From Geodermatophilus poikilotrophus (lineage in GTDB: Bacteria; Actinomycetota; Actinomycetes; Mycobacteriales; Geodermatophilaceae): DNA of 64,000 nt. The position numbers were made by a program, and so were the translations under genes. The notes beneath the pieces were generated by a model, which had not been told where the DNA came from, made no database searches, and saw nothing but the letters and a program-made list of their open reading frames with translations. Location of the stretch: assembly GCF_900111455.1 (NCBI RefSeq), contig NZ_FOIE01000003.1:62001-126000 (forward strand), written 5' to 3'. This document shows positions 8,077 to 15,939 of this stretch, piece after piece. Numbering within the stretch: the first letter of the stretch is position 1; each line of letters opens with the position of its first letter.

Positions 8077-8579
8077 TGACGATCGTCGACAGCAGCGCGG
8101 ACGCGGCGCTGCACGAGCTGTTCAACCGCATGTGCACGGCATGGACGGCCGGAGACGCGGCTGCCTACGGGGACTGCTTCACCGAGGACAGCGACTACGT
8201 CTCCTACGACGGCACGCACGCGCGCGGTCGCCGAGCGGTGGTCGACAACCACCAGCAGCTGTTCACGGGCGTGCTGAGCGGCTCGGCCCTCGTCGGCGGC
8301 GTCGAGTCGGTCCATCACCTGCGACCCGGCGTCGCCGTCCTGCACGCGACCGGCTCCGTGCTGATGCCCTGGCGCTCGAGCCTGCCGGAGCGGCGGCTCT
8401 CGCGTCAGACACTGGTCGCCGTGGAGGAGGTCGGCGCGTGGCGGATCGCTGCGTTGCACAACGGTCGGGTCCGGCCGGTCACCATCCCGGGGCCGGCGTC
8501 CGTGCCGTCCCGGGTGTCCCGTGCGCTGACCGCGGTGGCCCGCGCACTGGGCGTCGGTCACCCGCTCGGCGGGGGGTGA
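8076..8579 (+). CDS. SnoaL-like/DUF4440 (SgcJ/EcaC-type) protein
   Basis: 167 residues. The N-terminal 130 residues match the NTF2-like cone of the SgcJ/EcaC group (TIGR02246 type): LHELFNRMCTAWTAGDAAAY, then F.EDSDYVSYDG, and a C-terminal strand WRIAALHNGRV. Members include small isomerases, polyketide-tailoring proteins and many of unknown role, so no reaction is assigned. The last 35 residues form a basic amphipathic extension. It overlaps the marR stop by one base, showing co-translation. Confidence 0.8.
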   Translation: MTIVDSSADAALHELFNRMCTAWTAGDAAAYGDCFTEDSDYVSYDGTHARGRRAVVDNHQQLFTGVLSGSALVGGVESVHHLRPGVAVLHATGSVLMPWRSSLPERRLSRQTLVAVEEVGAWRIAALHNGRVRPVTIPGPASVPSRVSRALTAVARALGVGHPLGGG

Positions 8580-8612
8580 GCGAGCGCTGCGGCCATGAGC
8601 TGCTCTGCGGGC

Positions 8613-8768
8613 TCAGACCCGGGTGTCCCGCTTGGTCCAGCCGATGACCGCGGTGACGACGAAGAGGAGCAGGCCCACCACGGCCAGCCAGAACAGTCCT
8701 TCGAGGACCGCGCCGACGACGGTGACCACCACCCACACCAGCAGCAGGAACCCAATGAGTCGCAGCAC
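8613..8768 (-). CDS. 51-residue membrane protein
   Basis: GTG 8768 to TGA 8613-8615 encodes a 51-residue peptide starting VLRLIGFLLLVWVVVTVVGA and ending in GWTKRDTRV. It has two hydrophobic segments (about residues 4-20 and 25-43) and a short basic tail, with GGAGG 6 nt before the start. The good ribosome site and near-complete hydrophobicity support a real gene even though it is very short. It lies alone between the SnoaL-like gene and the aldo/keto reductase. Function unknown; the shape suits a small inner-membrane protein. Confidence 0.7.
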   Translation of the reverse strand: MLRLIGFLLLVWVVVTVVGAVLEGLFWLAVVGLLLFVVTAVIGWTKRDTRV

Positions 8769-8860
8769 GGCGCACCTCCGGTGCAGTCGGACCAGGTCCG
8801 TCGAGCGTAGGTCCGGGGGAGCCCGGTTCGGGCGACCGTGCCCCGGGCAGGACAGCGGCC

Positions 8861-9892
8861 ATGGCCTACACCGCAGCGCAGGACCGCTACGACTCGATGA
8901 CCTACCGGCGCACCGGCCGCAGCGGCCTGGACCTCCCGGCGGTCAGCCTGGGTCTGTGGCACAACTTCGGTGACGACGTCCCGTTCGACCGGCAGCGCGC
9001 CATCCTGCGCCGCGCCTTCGACCTCGGCGTCACCCACTTCGACCTGGCCAACAACTACGGACCGCCCTACGGCAGCGCCGAGGTCAACTTCGGCCGGCAC
9101 CTCGCCGACGACCTCCGCCCCTACCGCGACGAGCTGGTCATCTCCACCAAGGCCGGTTACGACATGTGGCCCGGCCCGTACGGCCAGGGCGGCGGCGGGC
9201 GGAAGTACGTGCTGTCCAGCCTCGACCAGTCGCTGGCCCGGATGGGCCTGGAGTACGTCGACGTCTTCTACTCCCACCGGCCCGACCCGACCACGCCGCT
9301 CGCGGAGACGATGGGCGCGCTGCACAGCGCCGTCCGGGCCGGCAAGGCGCTCTACGCCGGCATCTCGTCGTACTCGCCCAAGGACACCGCCAAGGCGGCG
9401 GAGATCCTCGCCGACCTGGGGACGCCGCTGCTGATCCACCAGCCGTCGTACTCGATGCTCAACCGCTGGATCGAGACCGAGGGGCTGCTCGACACGCTGG
9501 AGGACGTCGGCGCCGGCTGCATCGCCTTCTCCCCGCTGGCCCAGGGGATGCTCACCAGCAAGTACCTGGACGGCGTCCCGGAGGGCTCGCGCGCCAGCCA
9601 GGGCAAGTCGCTGTCCACCGACCTGCTCACCGACGAGGCCCTCGAGCACGTCCGCGCGCTCAACGACATCGCCGAGAAGCGCGGGCAGAGCCTGGCCCAG
9701 ATGGCGCTGGCCTGGGCGCTGCGCGACCCGCGGGTGACCAGCGTGCTCGTCGGCGCCAGCAGCGTCGGCCAGCTGGAGCAGAACGTCGGCGCGCTGGAGC
9801 GGCTGGACTTCTCCGACGACGAGCTGGCCGCGATCGAGCAGCACGCCGTCGACTCCGGCATCGACCTCTGGGAGGCCCCGCGGACGGCCTGA
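8861..9892 (+). CDS. aldo/keto reductase, YghZ/L-glyceraldehyde-3-phosphate reductase type
   Basis: 343 residues. It has the aldo/keto reductase tetrad Asp61 and Tyr66 (FDLANNYG), Lys97 (ISTKAGYDMW) and His139 (FYSHRPD), and the NADPH-binding end VLVGASSVGQLEQNV. The long insertion GPYGQGGGGRKYVLSSLDQS and the block SYSMLNRWIETEGLLDT are typical of the YghZ (AKR14) branch, which reduces methylglyoxal and L-glyceraldehyde 3-phosphate. It is single-cistron: a converging gene ends within 100 nt and a repeat element lies between. Confidence 0.9.
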   Translation: MAYTAAQDRYDSMTYRRTGRSGLDLPAVSLGLWHNFGDDVPFDRQRAILRRAFDLGVTHFDLANNYGPPYGSAEVNFGRHLADDLRPYRDELVISTKAGYDMWPGPYGQGGGGRKYVLSSLDQSLARMGLEYVDVFYSHRPDPTTPLAETMGALHSAVRAGKALYAGISSYSPKDTAKAAEILADLGTPLLIHQPSYSMLNRWIETEGLLDTLEDVGAGCIAFSPLAQGMLTSKYLDGVPEGSRASQGKSLSTDLLTDEALEHVRALNDIAEKRGQSLAQMALAWALRDPRVTSVLVGASSVGQLEQNVGALERLDFSDDELAAIEQHAVDSGIDLWEAPRTA

Positions 9893-9983
9893 GCGGCCTC
9901 CTGCAGGTAGCAGGATCCCGACCTCCCCGCCCGTCGCGAGCTCAGGGCGGTGCCCTGGACGGGGCCGGGGCAGGGGGCCTTCC
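9893..9983. repeat. dispersed GC-rich intergenic repeat (copy a)
   Basis: The 91-nt gap between converging genes contains the family pattern: CTCCTGCAGG, then CGCGAGCTCAGGGC, then a G-run block ending CTTCCTCAGG at the next stop codon. Similar arrangements recur in at least eight other gaps of this window. It probably folds as a bidirectional terminator-like hairpin. Confidence 0.5.
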
Positions 9984-10457
9984 TCAGGCGTCGCGTTCGA
10001 CGAGCGCGGCGAGCCGGTCCAGCGCCATCCGCCAGCCGAGCTCGTTGTCCGCCGGTGCGACGCCGTCGGGCACGCCCTCGTGCACCGCGGTCAGCTCGGT
10101 GCCGCCGTCGCCGGCGTCGGCCAGGGCGATGGTGCTGGTCATCTCGCCCCCGAACACCGGGTCGGCGGTCTCGAAGACGTCGACCTCCACGACCAGCTCG
10201 TCGGGCACCAGGCGGACGAAGCGGCCGCGGTAGGTGTCGGTGTGCGCGGTCGACTTCCCCTGCGGTCCCGGCTCGTCGTAGGTGAGCGAGACGCGCAGCG
10301 TGCCGCCCTCGCGGGCGTCGAACTCGTGCACCTCGCACGTCATGCCCTCGGGCACCTTCCAGCGGGCGACGGCGGCGGGGTCCAGCAGGGCGCGGTAGAC
10401 GGCGGCGCGTGGCGCCCGCAGGGAGCGGCTCACCCGGGTCGTGGTCACGGCCGCCAT
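9984..10457 (-). CDS. SRPBCC/AHSA1-type START-fold protein
   Basis: 157 residues. It begins TTTRVSRSLRAPRAAVYRAL with DPAAVARWKVPEGM, the opening of AHSA1 (activator of Hsp90 ATPase homologue 1)-like proteins, and ends GWRMALDRLAALVE, the typical C-terminal helix over the ligand cavity. In bacteria these are usually free-standing ligand-binding proteins of unknown ligand, often next to ArsR regulators; none is adjacent here. ATG 10457 is used; the longer upstream reading is antisense to the neighbour. Divergent from the coiled-coil gene across the 57-bp palindrome. Confidence 0.85.
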   Translation of the reverse strand: MAAVTTTRVSRSLRAPRAAVYRALLDPAAVARWKVPEGMTCEVHEFDAREGGTLRVSLTYDEPGPQGKSTAHTDTYRGRFVRLVPDELVVEVDVFETADPVFGGEMTSTIALADAGDGGTELTAVHEGVPDGVAPADNELGWRMALDRLAALVERDA

Positions 10458-10479
10458 GGTGCCGCGCCGCCCGACCCGT

Positions 10480-10536
10480 CGAGTGCTACGAACTCGTGGT
10501 GATCGCGCCGCGATCACCACGAGTTCGCAGCACTCG
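10480..10536. repeat. 57-bp near-perfect palindrome in divergent promoter
   Basis: Two 28-nt arms (10480-10507 and 10509-10536) pair around a single central base with one mismatch (10488/10528). The core of the left arm reads CGAACTCGTGGTGATCGCG. It fills most of the 96-nt gap between the divergent genes starting at 10457 and 10554. It is far longer than a normal operator, so a cruciform-forming or mobile REP/MITE-like element is as likely as a binding site. Confidence 0.8.
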
Positions 10537-10553
10537 GCAGCGAGGAGGCGCCC

Positions 10554-11528
10554 GTGGACCTCGACGAGGTGGCCGACGAGCTGTACGCGGTGCTGCCCGA
10601 CGAGTTCGTCGCGGTGCGCGGGCAGCGCCAGGACGACGCCCGGGCCGCGGGGAACCGGACCCTGGCCCGGGAGATCGGCGCGCTCCCCAAGCCGACCGCG
10701 GCGGCCTGGGTGTGCAACCTGCTGGTGCGCGAGCAGCGTGCGGAGATCGAGGGCCTCGTCGAGCTCGGCGACCTGCTGCGGCAGGCGCAGGAGAGCCTGG
10801 CCGGGGACCAGCTGCGGGCCCTGGACCGCCAGCGCTCCCAGCTGCTGACCGCGCTCACCAGGCAGGCGACCGCGCTGGCCCGGGAGCACGGCATGCGGGT
10901 GGGCAGCACGGTGGAGACCCAGGTCGCGGACACGCTGCGCGCCGCGATGGCCGATCCGGCGGCCGGCGAGGCGCTGCTGTCCGGCCGGCTCACCGCGGCG
11001 ATGTCCTACAGCGGCCTGGGGACGACGGGGACCCGGCCGGCGCTGCGGCTGGTGCGGCCGCGACCGGAGCAGCGCGAGGCCCCCGCGACGCGGGGCGGCA
11101 CCGCGGGCACCCGCCGGCGTTCCGCCGGGGAGGCCCAGCGGGCTGCCGAGGAGGGGGCCCGGCGCCGTGAGGAGGCGCGACGCCGCGAGGAGGAGGCGCG
11201 GCGGGCGGCCGAGGAGCGCCGACGGCGCGAGCTCGAGGAGGCGCGCGCCGCGGCGGAGGAGGCGACCGCGCTGGCCGCCGAGGCCGTCGCCGCGGCCGAG
11301 GAGGAGCGGCACCGCGTCGACGACCTCGATGCGCGCCGGGCCGACCTGCAGGCGCGGGTCGAGGAGCTGGCCGACGAGCTCGCCCGCACGGAGGAGGAGG
11401 CCGCGCGGACCGCCGAGGAGCTCCAGCGGGCCGAGCGGCACCGGCGCACCGCCGAGCGGCGAGCCACCGAGGCCGCCGCGGCCCGCGACCGGGTGCTGGC
11501 CGCGCTCCGCGCGCTCGAGGAGGGCTGA
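10554..11528 (+). CDS. coiled-coil protein, unknown function
   Basis: 324 residues. Residues 1-150 form a soluble helical domain (AREIGALPKPTAAAWVCNLL is a distinctive motif). Residues about 190-324 are a long Arg/Glu/Ala-rich coiled coil with repeated (R)REEARR and AAEE blocks. No signal or membrane segment. I recognise this as a kind of protein seen in actinobacteria but know no function; the head-plus-coil shape suggests a structural or nucleic-acid-associated role, which is inference. GTG 10554 has GAGGAGG about 6 nt upstream. The charged repeats of the coil have low-complexity GAG/CGG codons. Confidence 0.75.
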   Translation: MDLDEVADELYAVLPDEFVAVRGQRQDDARAAGNRTLAREIGALPKPTAAAWVCNLLVREQRAEIEGLVELGDLLRQAQESLAGDQLRALDRQRSQLLTALTRQATALAREHGMRVGSTVETQVADTLRAAMADPAAGEALLSGRLTAAMSYSGLGTTGTRPALRLVRPRPEQREAPATRGGTAGTRRRSAGEAQRAAEEGARRREEARRREEEARRAAEERRRRELEEARAAAEEATALAAEAVAAAEEERHRVDDLDARRADLQARVEELADELARTEEEAARTAEELQRAERHRRTAERRATEAAAARDRVLAALRALEEG

Positions 11529-11537
11529 CCCGCCCGC

Positions 11538-12056
11538 TCAGCCCATCGACTTCTGGCCGTCGATGGTCTCCCGCAGGATGTCGGCGTGACCGGCGTGCTG
11601 GGCGGTCTCGGCGACGATGTGCAGGAACACCCGGCGCGCCGAGCGGTGCGCGCCCGGCTCGAACCACGGCGCCTCCGGCAGCGGGTGCGACGCGTCGAGG
11701 TCGGGGAGGGTGCGCACCACCTCGTCGGTGCGCCGTGCGACCTCCTCGTAGTGGGCCAGCACGCCGTCCAGCGTCTCGTCGGGGCCCAGCCGGAACTCCT
11801 CGGCCCACCTCGCCATCTGCTCCGGGTCGGTGGCCGAGGCCATGGCGCCCGGCCCGTTCAGGACGAAGTCCACCCAGCCGGCCTCCTGGGAGGCGACGTG
11901 CTTGACCAGCCCGCCGAGCGTCAGCTCGCTGGCCGTCGGCCGCAGCCGGGCCTGCTCCTCGGTGAGGCCCTGGACGGTGTACCGGAGGAAGTGCCGGTGC
12001 GCGGCCAGCGCCTCCAACAGGTCCGCCCGCTCGCCGGTGAGGGTCGTGGTGTCCAT
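11538..12056 (-). CDS. DinB family protein (DUF664-like)
   Basis: 172 residues. The four-helix DinB fold is suggested by HRHFLRYTVQGLTEEQARLRPTASELTLGGLVKHVASQEAGW near the N-terminus and VFLHIVAETAQHAGHADILRE near the C-terminus. The His residues in KHVAS and QHAGHAD are the usual metal ligands. Members include thiol transferases for bacillithiol or mycothiol, so a mycothiol-dependent role is possible in this actinobacterium. ATG 12056 is chosen (AAAGG upstream). Divergent from a WYL regulator across a perfect palindrome, so it is the probable regulated gene. Confidence 0.85.
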   Translation of the reverse strand: MDTTTLTGERADLLEALAAHRHFLRYTVQGLTEEQARLRPTASELTLGGLVKHVASQEAGWVDFVLNGPGAMASATDPEQMARWAEEFRLGPDETLDGVLAHYEEVARRTDEVVRTLPDLDASHPLPEAPWFEPGAHRSARRVFLHIVAETAQHAGHADILRETIDGQKSMG

Positions 12057-12116
12057 GGTGTCCGCCTTTCCGGGTCCCGTTCCTGTCGAGGACGACGCTA
12101 GGAGGTACAAGTGTCA

Positions 12117-12144
12117 GATCCTGACCGCAGTGTCGGTCAGGATC
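12117..12144. promoter_or_regulatory. operator-like palindrome between dinB-like and WYL genes
   Basis: Perfect 10-bp arms GATCCTGACC (12117-12126) and GGTCAGGATC (12135-12144) around 8 nt. The right arm overlaps a -10-like CAGGAT (12138-12143) placed 6 nt before the WYL start. It is the likely binding site of the WYL regulator, controlling itself and the DinB gene. Confidence 0.75.
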
Positions 12145-12149
12145 ACGGC

Positions 12150-13157
12150 ATGACCGATCCCGGCGCCCGCATACTCCGGCTGCTCTCGCTGCTGCAGCAG
12201 CGCCGCTACTGGGCCGGCGCCGACCTCGCCGACCGGCTCGGCGTCTCGGTCCGCACGCTGCGCCGGGACGTCGACCGGCTGCGCGAGCTCGGCTACCCGG
12301 TGGAGGCGCAGCGCGGCGTCGACGGCGGCTACCAGCTGGCCCCCGGCGCCGCGCTGCCGCCGTTGGTCCTCGACGACGAGGAGGCGGTCGCCTTGACCGT
12401 CGGCCTGCAGACCGCCGCGCAGAGCGCCGTCGCCGGGACGGCGGAGTCGTCGGTGCGGGCGCTGGCCAAGGTCGTGCAGGTGATGCCCGCACGGCTGCGG
12501 CGCCGGGTCGAGGCGCTGCGGGCGGTGACCGACCCCGCGCCGTGGGCCGCCCCGCGGCAGCTCGTCGACCCGGAGGCGCTGGCCGTCGTGGCCCAGGCCT
12601 GCCGCGACTGCGAACGGCTGCACTTCGCCTACACCGCCGCCGACGCCACCCCGTCGGACCGGAGGGTCGAGCCGCACCGGCTGGTCACCCTCGGCCGGCG
12701 CTGGTACCTGGTCGGCTACGACCTCGACCGCGGCGACTGGCGCAGCTTCCGCCTCGACCGGCTGGCCCGGCCGCAGCCGACCGGGGCGCGGTTCGCACCG
12801 CGGCGGCTGCCGGCCGAGGACGCCGTCGCGTTCGTCCGGGCCGGCACGGCGGCGCTGAGCGCCCCGACCGCCGTCGAGTTCCTCGCCGACGCCCCCGCCG
12901 ACCGCGTGCGGGCGCGGATCGGGCGGTGGGCGCGCGTCGAGGACGACGGTCCCGGCCGCTGCCGGGTGCGCATGGAGGCCGACGGCCTGGACTGGCCGGC
13001 GTTCGCCATCGGCACCCTGGGCGCCGAGGTCACCGTCGTCTCGCCGCCGGAGTTGCTGTATCTGCTGCACGAGTGGGGGCATCGGTTCAGCAGGGCCGGT
13101 TCCGTCGTACCCCCGGACGAGCATGGGGACCGTCCCACCGAGGGGAGGCCGCCATGA
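12150..13157 (+). CDS. WYL-domain transcriptional regulator (YafY-like)
   Basis: 335 residues. An N-terminal HTH (ARILRLLSLLQQRRYWAGADLADRLGVSVRTLRRDVDRLRELGYPVEA, about residues 5-55) is followed by a WYL ligand-sensing domain with RRWYLVGYDLDRGDWRSFRLDRL around residues 190-212 and a C-terminal WCX-like region. WYL regulators sense nucleic acids or small ligands; the ligand here is unknown. ATG 12150 is favoured over the upstream in-frame start at 12111 because that would run through the palindrome and a -10 is placed 6 nt before 12150. Overlaps the next small gene by ATGA. Confidence 0.9.
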   Translation: MTDPGARILRLLSLLQQRRYWAGADLADRLGVSVRTLRRDVDRLRELGYPVEAQRGVDGGYQLAPGAALPPLVLDDEEAVALTVGLQTAAQSAVAGTAESSVRALAKVVQVMPARLRRRVEALRAVTDPAPWAAPRQLVDPEALAVVAQACRDCERLHFAYTAADATPSDRRVEPHRLVTLGRRWYLVGYDLDRGDWRSFRLDRLARPQPTGARFAPRRLPAEDAVAFVRAGTAALSAPTAVEFLADAPADRVRARIGRWARVEDDGPGRCRVRMEADGLDWPAFAIGTLGAEVTVVSPPELLYLLHEWGHRFSRAGSVVPPDEHGDRPTEGRPP

Positions 13158-13333
13158 CCCGCACCGTCACCAGCATCGAGGCCCTCGACCTGGAGATCGC
13201 CGTCGCCTACATCGCGCTCGGCGTCGCCCGCAGCGCCGCGGCCCACAGTCCGTCGGCCGAGAACCAGCGGCAGGTCGCCGAAGCCGAGGCCGACGTCGAC
13301 GCCCTGCTCGACCGGCGCCTCGCCGCCGCCTGA
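13154..13333 (+). CDS. 59-residue hypothetical protein coupled to WYL regulator
   Basis: ATG 13154 overlaps the regulator's TGA in ATGA, with GGGGAGG 6 nt upstream, so co-translation is likely. The peptide is helical, starting with TRTVTSIEALDLEIAVAYIAL, and carries AENQRQVAEAEADVDALLDRRL. No membrane segment. I do not recognise it. Its size and coupling suggest a small partner of the regulator, which is inference only. Confidence 0.6.
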   Translation: MTRTVTSIEALDLEIAVAYIALGVARSAAAHSPSAENQRQVAEAEADVDALLDRRLAAA

Positions 13334-13449
13334 AGCCCGTCGCCGGCCCCTCAGGGGCCTGCGCCGAGCCTGGTGACGTGCTGGAACGGCCACCCTTCAG
13401 GGGCCCGCGCCGAGCTTGCGAGGCGCGGGGGGAAGGGTGGTCCTCCGAC
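13334..13449. repeat. dispersed GC-rich intergenic repeat (copy b)
   Basis: Contains two tandem, diverged copies of CAGGGGCC(T/C)GCGCCGAGC (13352-13369 and 13396-13413). The second is followed by TTGCGAGGCGCGGGGGGAAG and flanked by complementary CCACCCTT and AAGGGTGG, giving a hairpin. It belongs to the repeat family seen at other gene ends in the window. Confidence 0.5.
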
Positions 13450-13461
13450 TAGCGTCGGGCC

Positions 13462-14268
13462 ATGACCGGCCCCGCACCCCGCGTCGCCATCGTCACCGGC
13501 TCCGAGTCGGGCATCGGCCGGGCCACCGCCGTCGCGCTCGCCGGACAGGGGTGCGACATCGGCATCACCTGGTACCGGGAGGAGGAGGCCGCCGAGGCCA
13601 CCGCCGCCGAGGTGCGCGCGCTCGGATGTCGCGCGGAGGTCCGGTACGTCGACCTCACCCGGCTCCCGCAGGCCGCCGACGTGGTCGACGACCTGGCCGA
13701 GGCCCTCGGCGGGATCGACGTCCTGGTCAACGACGCCGGCACCGGGCACGCGTCGACGGTGCTCGACACCGACTTCGCCACCTGGCGGGAGGTGCTGGCG
13801 ACCGACCTCGACGCGGCGTTCCTGTGCCTGCAGCGAGCCGCCCGCCGGATGGTCGCAGCCGGCCGCGGCGGGCGGATCGTCAACGTCACCAGCGTCCACG
13901 AGCACCAGCCCCGGGTCGGCGCCGCCGCCTACTGCGCGGCCAAGGGCGGCCTGGGGCTGCTCACCCGGGTCGCCGCGATCGAGCTGGCCGAGCACGGCAT
14001 CACGGTCAACGCCGTCGCGCCCGGCGAGATCGCCACGCCCATGACCGGCCAGGAGGACGAGGACCCGACCGCTCCGGGGCACGAGCGGCCCGGCATCCCG
14101 CTGCGCCGTCCCGGCGACGCCCGCGAGGTGGCCGCCGTGGTCGCCTTCCTCGCCTCGCCGGAGGCGTCCTACGTGACCGGGTCCTCCTACGCCGTCGACG
14201 GTGGGATGCTGCAGATGGGCCCGATGGCCGGATCGCACCTGGACTCCGACGACTGGCGGCGTCCCTGA
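13462..14268 (+). CDS. short-chain dehydrogenase/reductase
   Basis: 268 residues. Cofactor motif TGSESGIG at 12-19, catalytic Ser144 (NVTSVH), Tyr157 and Lys161 (YCAAK), and the classical PGEIATPM segment after strand six. The structural NNAG motif is NDAG here (90-93), an uncommon change. Overall it resembles glucose-1-dehydrogenase or 3-oxoacyl-ACP-reductase-type SDRs; the substrate is unknown. Leaderless start is likely: TAGCGT (13450-13455) lies 6 nt before ATG. It converges with the next gene with only 10 nt between stops. Confidence 0.88.
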   Translation: MTGPAPRVAIVTGSESGIGRATAVALAGQGCDIGITWYREEEAAEATAAEVRALGCRAEVRYVDLTRLPQAADVVDDLAEALGGIDVLVNDAGTGHASTVLDTDFATWREVLATDLDAAFLCLQRAARRMVAAGRGGRIVNVTSVHEHQPRVGAAAYCAAKGGLGLLTRVAAIELAEHGITVNAVAPGEIATPMTGQEDEDPTAPGHERPGIPLRRPGDAREVAAVVAFLASPEASYVTGSSYAVDGGMLQMGPMAGSHLDSDDWRRP

Positions 14269-14278
14269 CCGGAGCCGG

Positions 14279-15676
14279 TCAGCCGGCGAGCAGGTCCAGC
14301 AGCTGCCTCCGGTCCGGACCGGGCGTTCCCGGCGGCGGCTCGCCGGCGTGGGCCGCCAGCCGCTCGGCCATCCCGGGACGCGCCAGCACGTCCCCGGGCA
14401 GCGCGAGGCAGGTGACCGTCTCCAGCAGCGCGCGGTAGGCGTCGGCGTCGTGCACGGCAGCGGCCAGCAGCGCGGCGCGCACCGGGTCCGGCGGCGGGGG
14501 CTCGCGGCCGGCACGGAGGGCGTCCATCTCGGCGATCCGCGCCCGGTCGGCGGTCAGCTGGCCCCGGTAGAAGGGCGTGACCTCCCGCTCGGTGGCCTCG
14601 TCGAATGTTCGGGCCAGCTCACCCGGGTCGTCGAGCGAGGTGCGCACCGCGGCCCGCAGCAGCTGCGCGTGCAGCGCCCCGACCGAGATGCCGCGACCGG
14701 CCGAGGGGTTGGTGCAGGCCCAGGCGTCGCCCACCGCGACGAAGCCGGTCACCACCGGGACGCCGTCCACCACCAGACGCCGGTAGCGGTCCAGCACCCC
14801 GGCCATCGCCAGCACCCCGGTGATCGGCCGGCCGTCCAGCCAGTGCGCCTGCCGCGGGCAGGCGGCCACCACCCGGTCGAACACCTCCGCCTCGCGCAGC
14901 GCCTTGAGCGGGGCGTCGCGGGTCGGCCCGAAGACGGTCACCGACCAGGTGTCGTTGTCCCCTCCCAGCGTGATCAGCGAGATGCTGCCCACGGGCGCCA
15001 GTTGCGGACCGATCCGCCGCGGCTGCTCGGGGCCGGTGAAGTAGCGGGTGTAGTACACGAAGCCGCTGGCCGAGCTCTCCGCCCGGCCGGGGCGGGCGTC
15101 CAGCTCGGCCAGCCAGTCCGCGCTCGGCGACCGGCGTCCCGTCGCGTCGACGACCAGGTCGGCGGTGACCTCCTCGCCGGTGCCGGTGCGCACCCCGGCG
15201 ACGTGCGGGACTCCGGGCAGCGACGAGGGGCCGCGCAGGAGCCCCGCGACCCGCACCCCGCGGCGGACCGAGAGCCGCGGGTGCTCCTCCGCGGCCGCCG
15301 CCACGACCGCCTCGGTGACCGGGCGCCGACCGGTGACGAAGCGGAAGCGGTCGTCGCCCGGCCGGGGCGCGCGGTCCTCGATCGACGGCGGCAGGGACTC
15401 CAGGTAGTCGACCCCGACGCACCCGCCGTCGGCGAGCCGCTCGGTCAGCCCGGGCAGCTCCCGGTCGACCACCTGCCGGAAGCGGGGGAGGAGGGTGTGC
15501 GGCTGGCGGAACTGGGCCACGCCGGTGCGCCGCCAGCCGTCCCACGCCTCGCGGGACGTCCCGGGAGGGTCGGCCGCGTCGGGTTCCAGGACGGTGACCT
15601 CGTGCCCGTCCTCGGCCAGCATCAGGCCCGCGCACAGGCCGACCACCCCGCCGCCGCACACCACGATCGTCGCCAT
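14279..15676 (-). CDS. FAD-dependent oxidoreductase (monooxygenase/halogenase-like)
   Basis: 465 residues. An N-terminal FAD motif reads CGGGVVGLCAGLMLAEDGHEVTVLE (about 7-31). A second FAD contact region GFVAVGDAWACTNPSAGRGISVG resembles the GD motif of class A flavin monooxygenases and geranylgeranyl-reductase-like enzymes. There is no membrane anchor. The long C-terminal helical extension is unusual. The substrate cannot be told from sequence. ATG 15676 has GGGAGG 5 nt upstream. No partner genes are adjacent, so it appears monocistronic. Confidence 0.8.
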   Translation of the reverse strand: MATIVVCGGGVVGLCAGLMLAEDGHEVTVLEPDAADPPGTSREAWDGWRRTGVAQFRQPHTLLPRFRQVVDRELPGLTERLADGGCVGVDYLESLPPSIEDRAPRPGDDRFRFVTGRRPVTEAVVAAAAEEHPRLSVRRGVRVAGLLRGPSSLPGVPHVAGVRTGTGEEVTADLVVDATGRRSPSADWLAELDARPGRAESSASGFVYYTRYFTGPEQPRRIGPQLAPVGSISLITLGGDNDTWSVTVFGPTRDAPLKALREAEVFDRVVAACPRQAHWLDGRPITGVLAMAGVLDRYRRLVVDGVPVVTGFVAVGDAWACTNPSAGRGISVGALHAQLLRAAVRTSLDDPGELARTFDEATEREVTPFYRGQLTADRARIAEMDALRAGREPPPPDPVRAALLAAAVHDADAYRALLETVTCLALPGDVLARPGMAERLAAHAGEPPPGTPGPDRRQLLDLLAG

Positions 15677-15939
15677 GCCGCCTCCCGGGTCCGCCGGGGA
15701 CGCTGCCACCGCGCCGGGGGACCGGACAGTGCCGGAAGCCCCCGTGGTCCCGTCGCCGTCCCGGGAGCCCCGCGGTCGTCGCCGTCCCGGTGCCCGGCCC
15801 GGCCACCAGCATGGTGATCATGGGCTCGGTGCGCCCTCGGCCGGCGTGTCGGCGCGTGTAGCCGGCAACAGCCCCATGACCACCTGCGGGACGGCGTCCG
15901 GGGCGGGTCGCCGGGTGGGAGCGTGCCGGACCGGCGCCG
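15677..15939. other. 263-nt non-coding gap upstream of FAD oxidoreductase
   Basis: No gene seen on either strand. It contains two imperfectly complementary segments, ATGGTGATCATGGGCT (about 15811-15826) and AGCCCCATGACCACC (about 15870-15884), that could pair into a long-range hairpin in the leader or terminator region. Otherwise it is high-GC sequence. Confidence 0.3.

Noticed and set aside
13352-13413. Tandem CAGGGGCC-GCGCCGAGC units as a minisatellite
   Set aside because: Only two diverged copies are present and they fit better into the dispersed repeat family.
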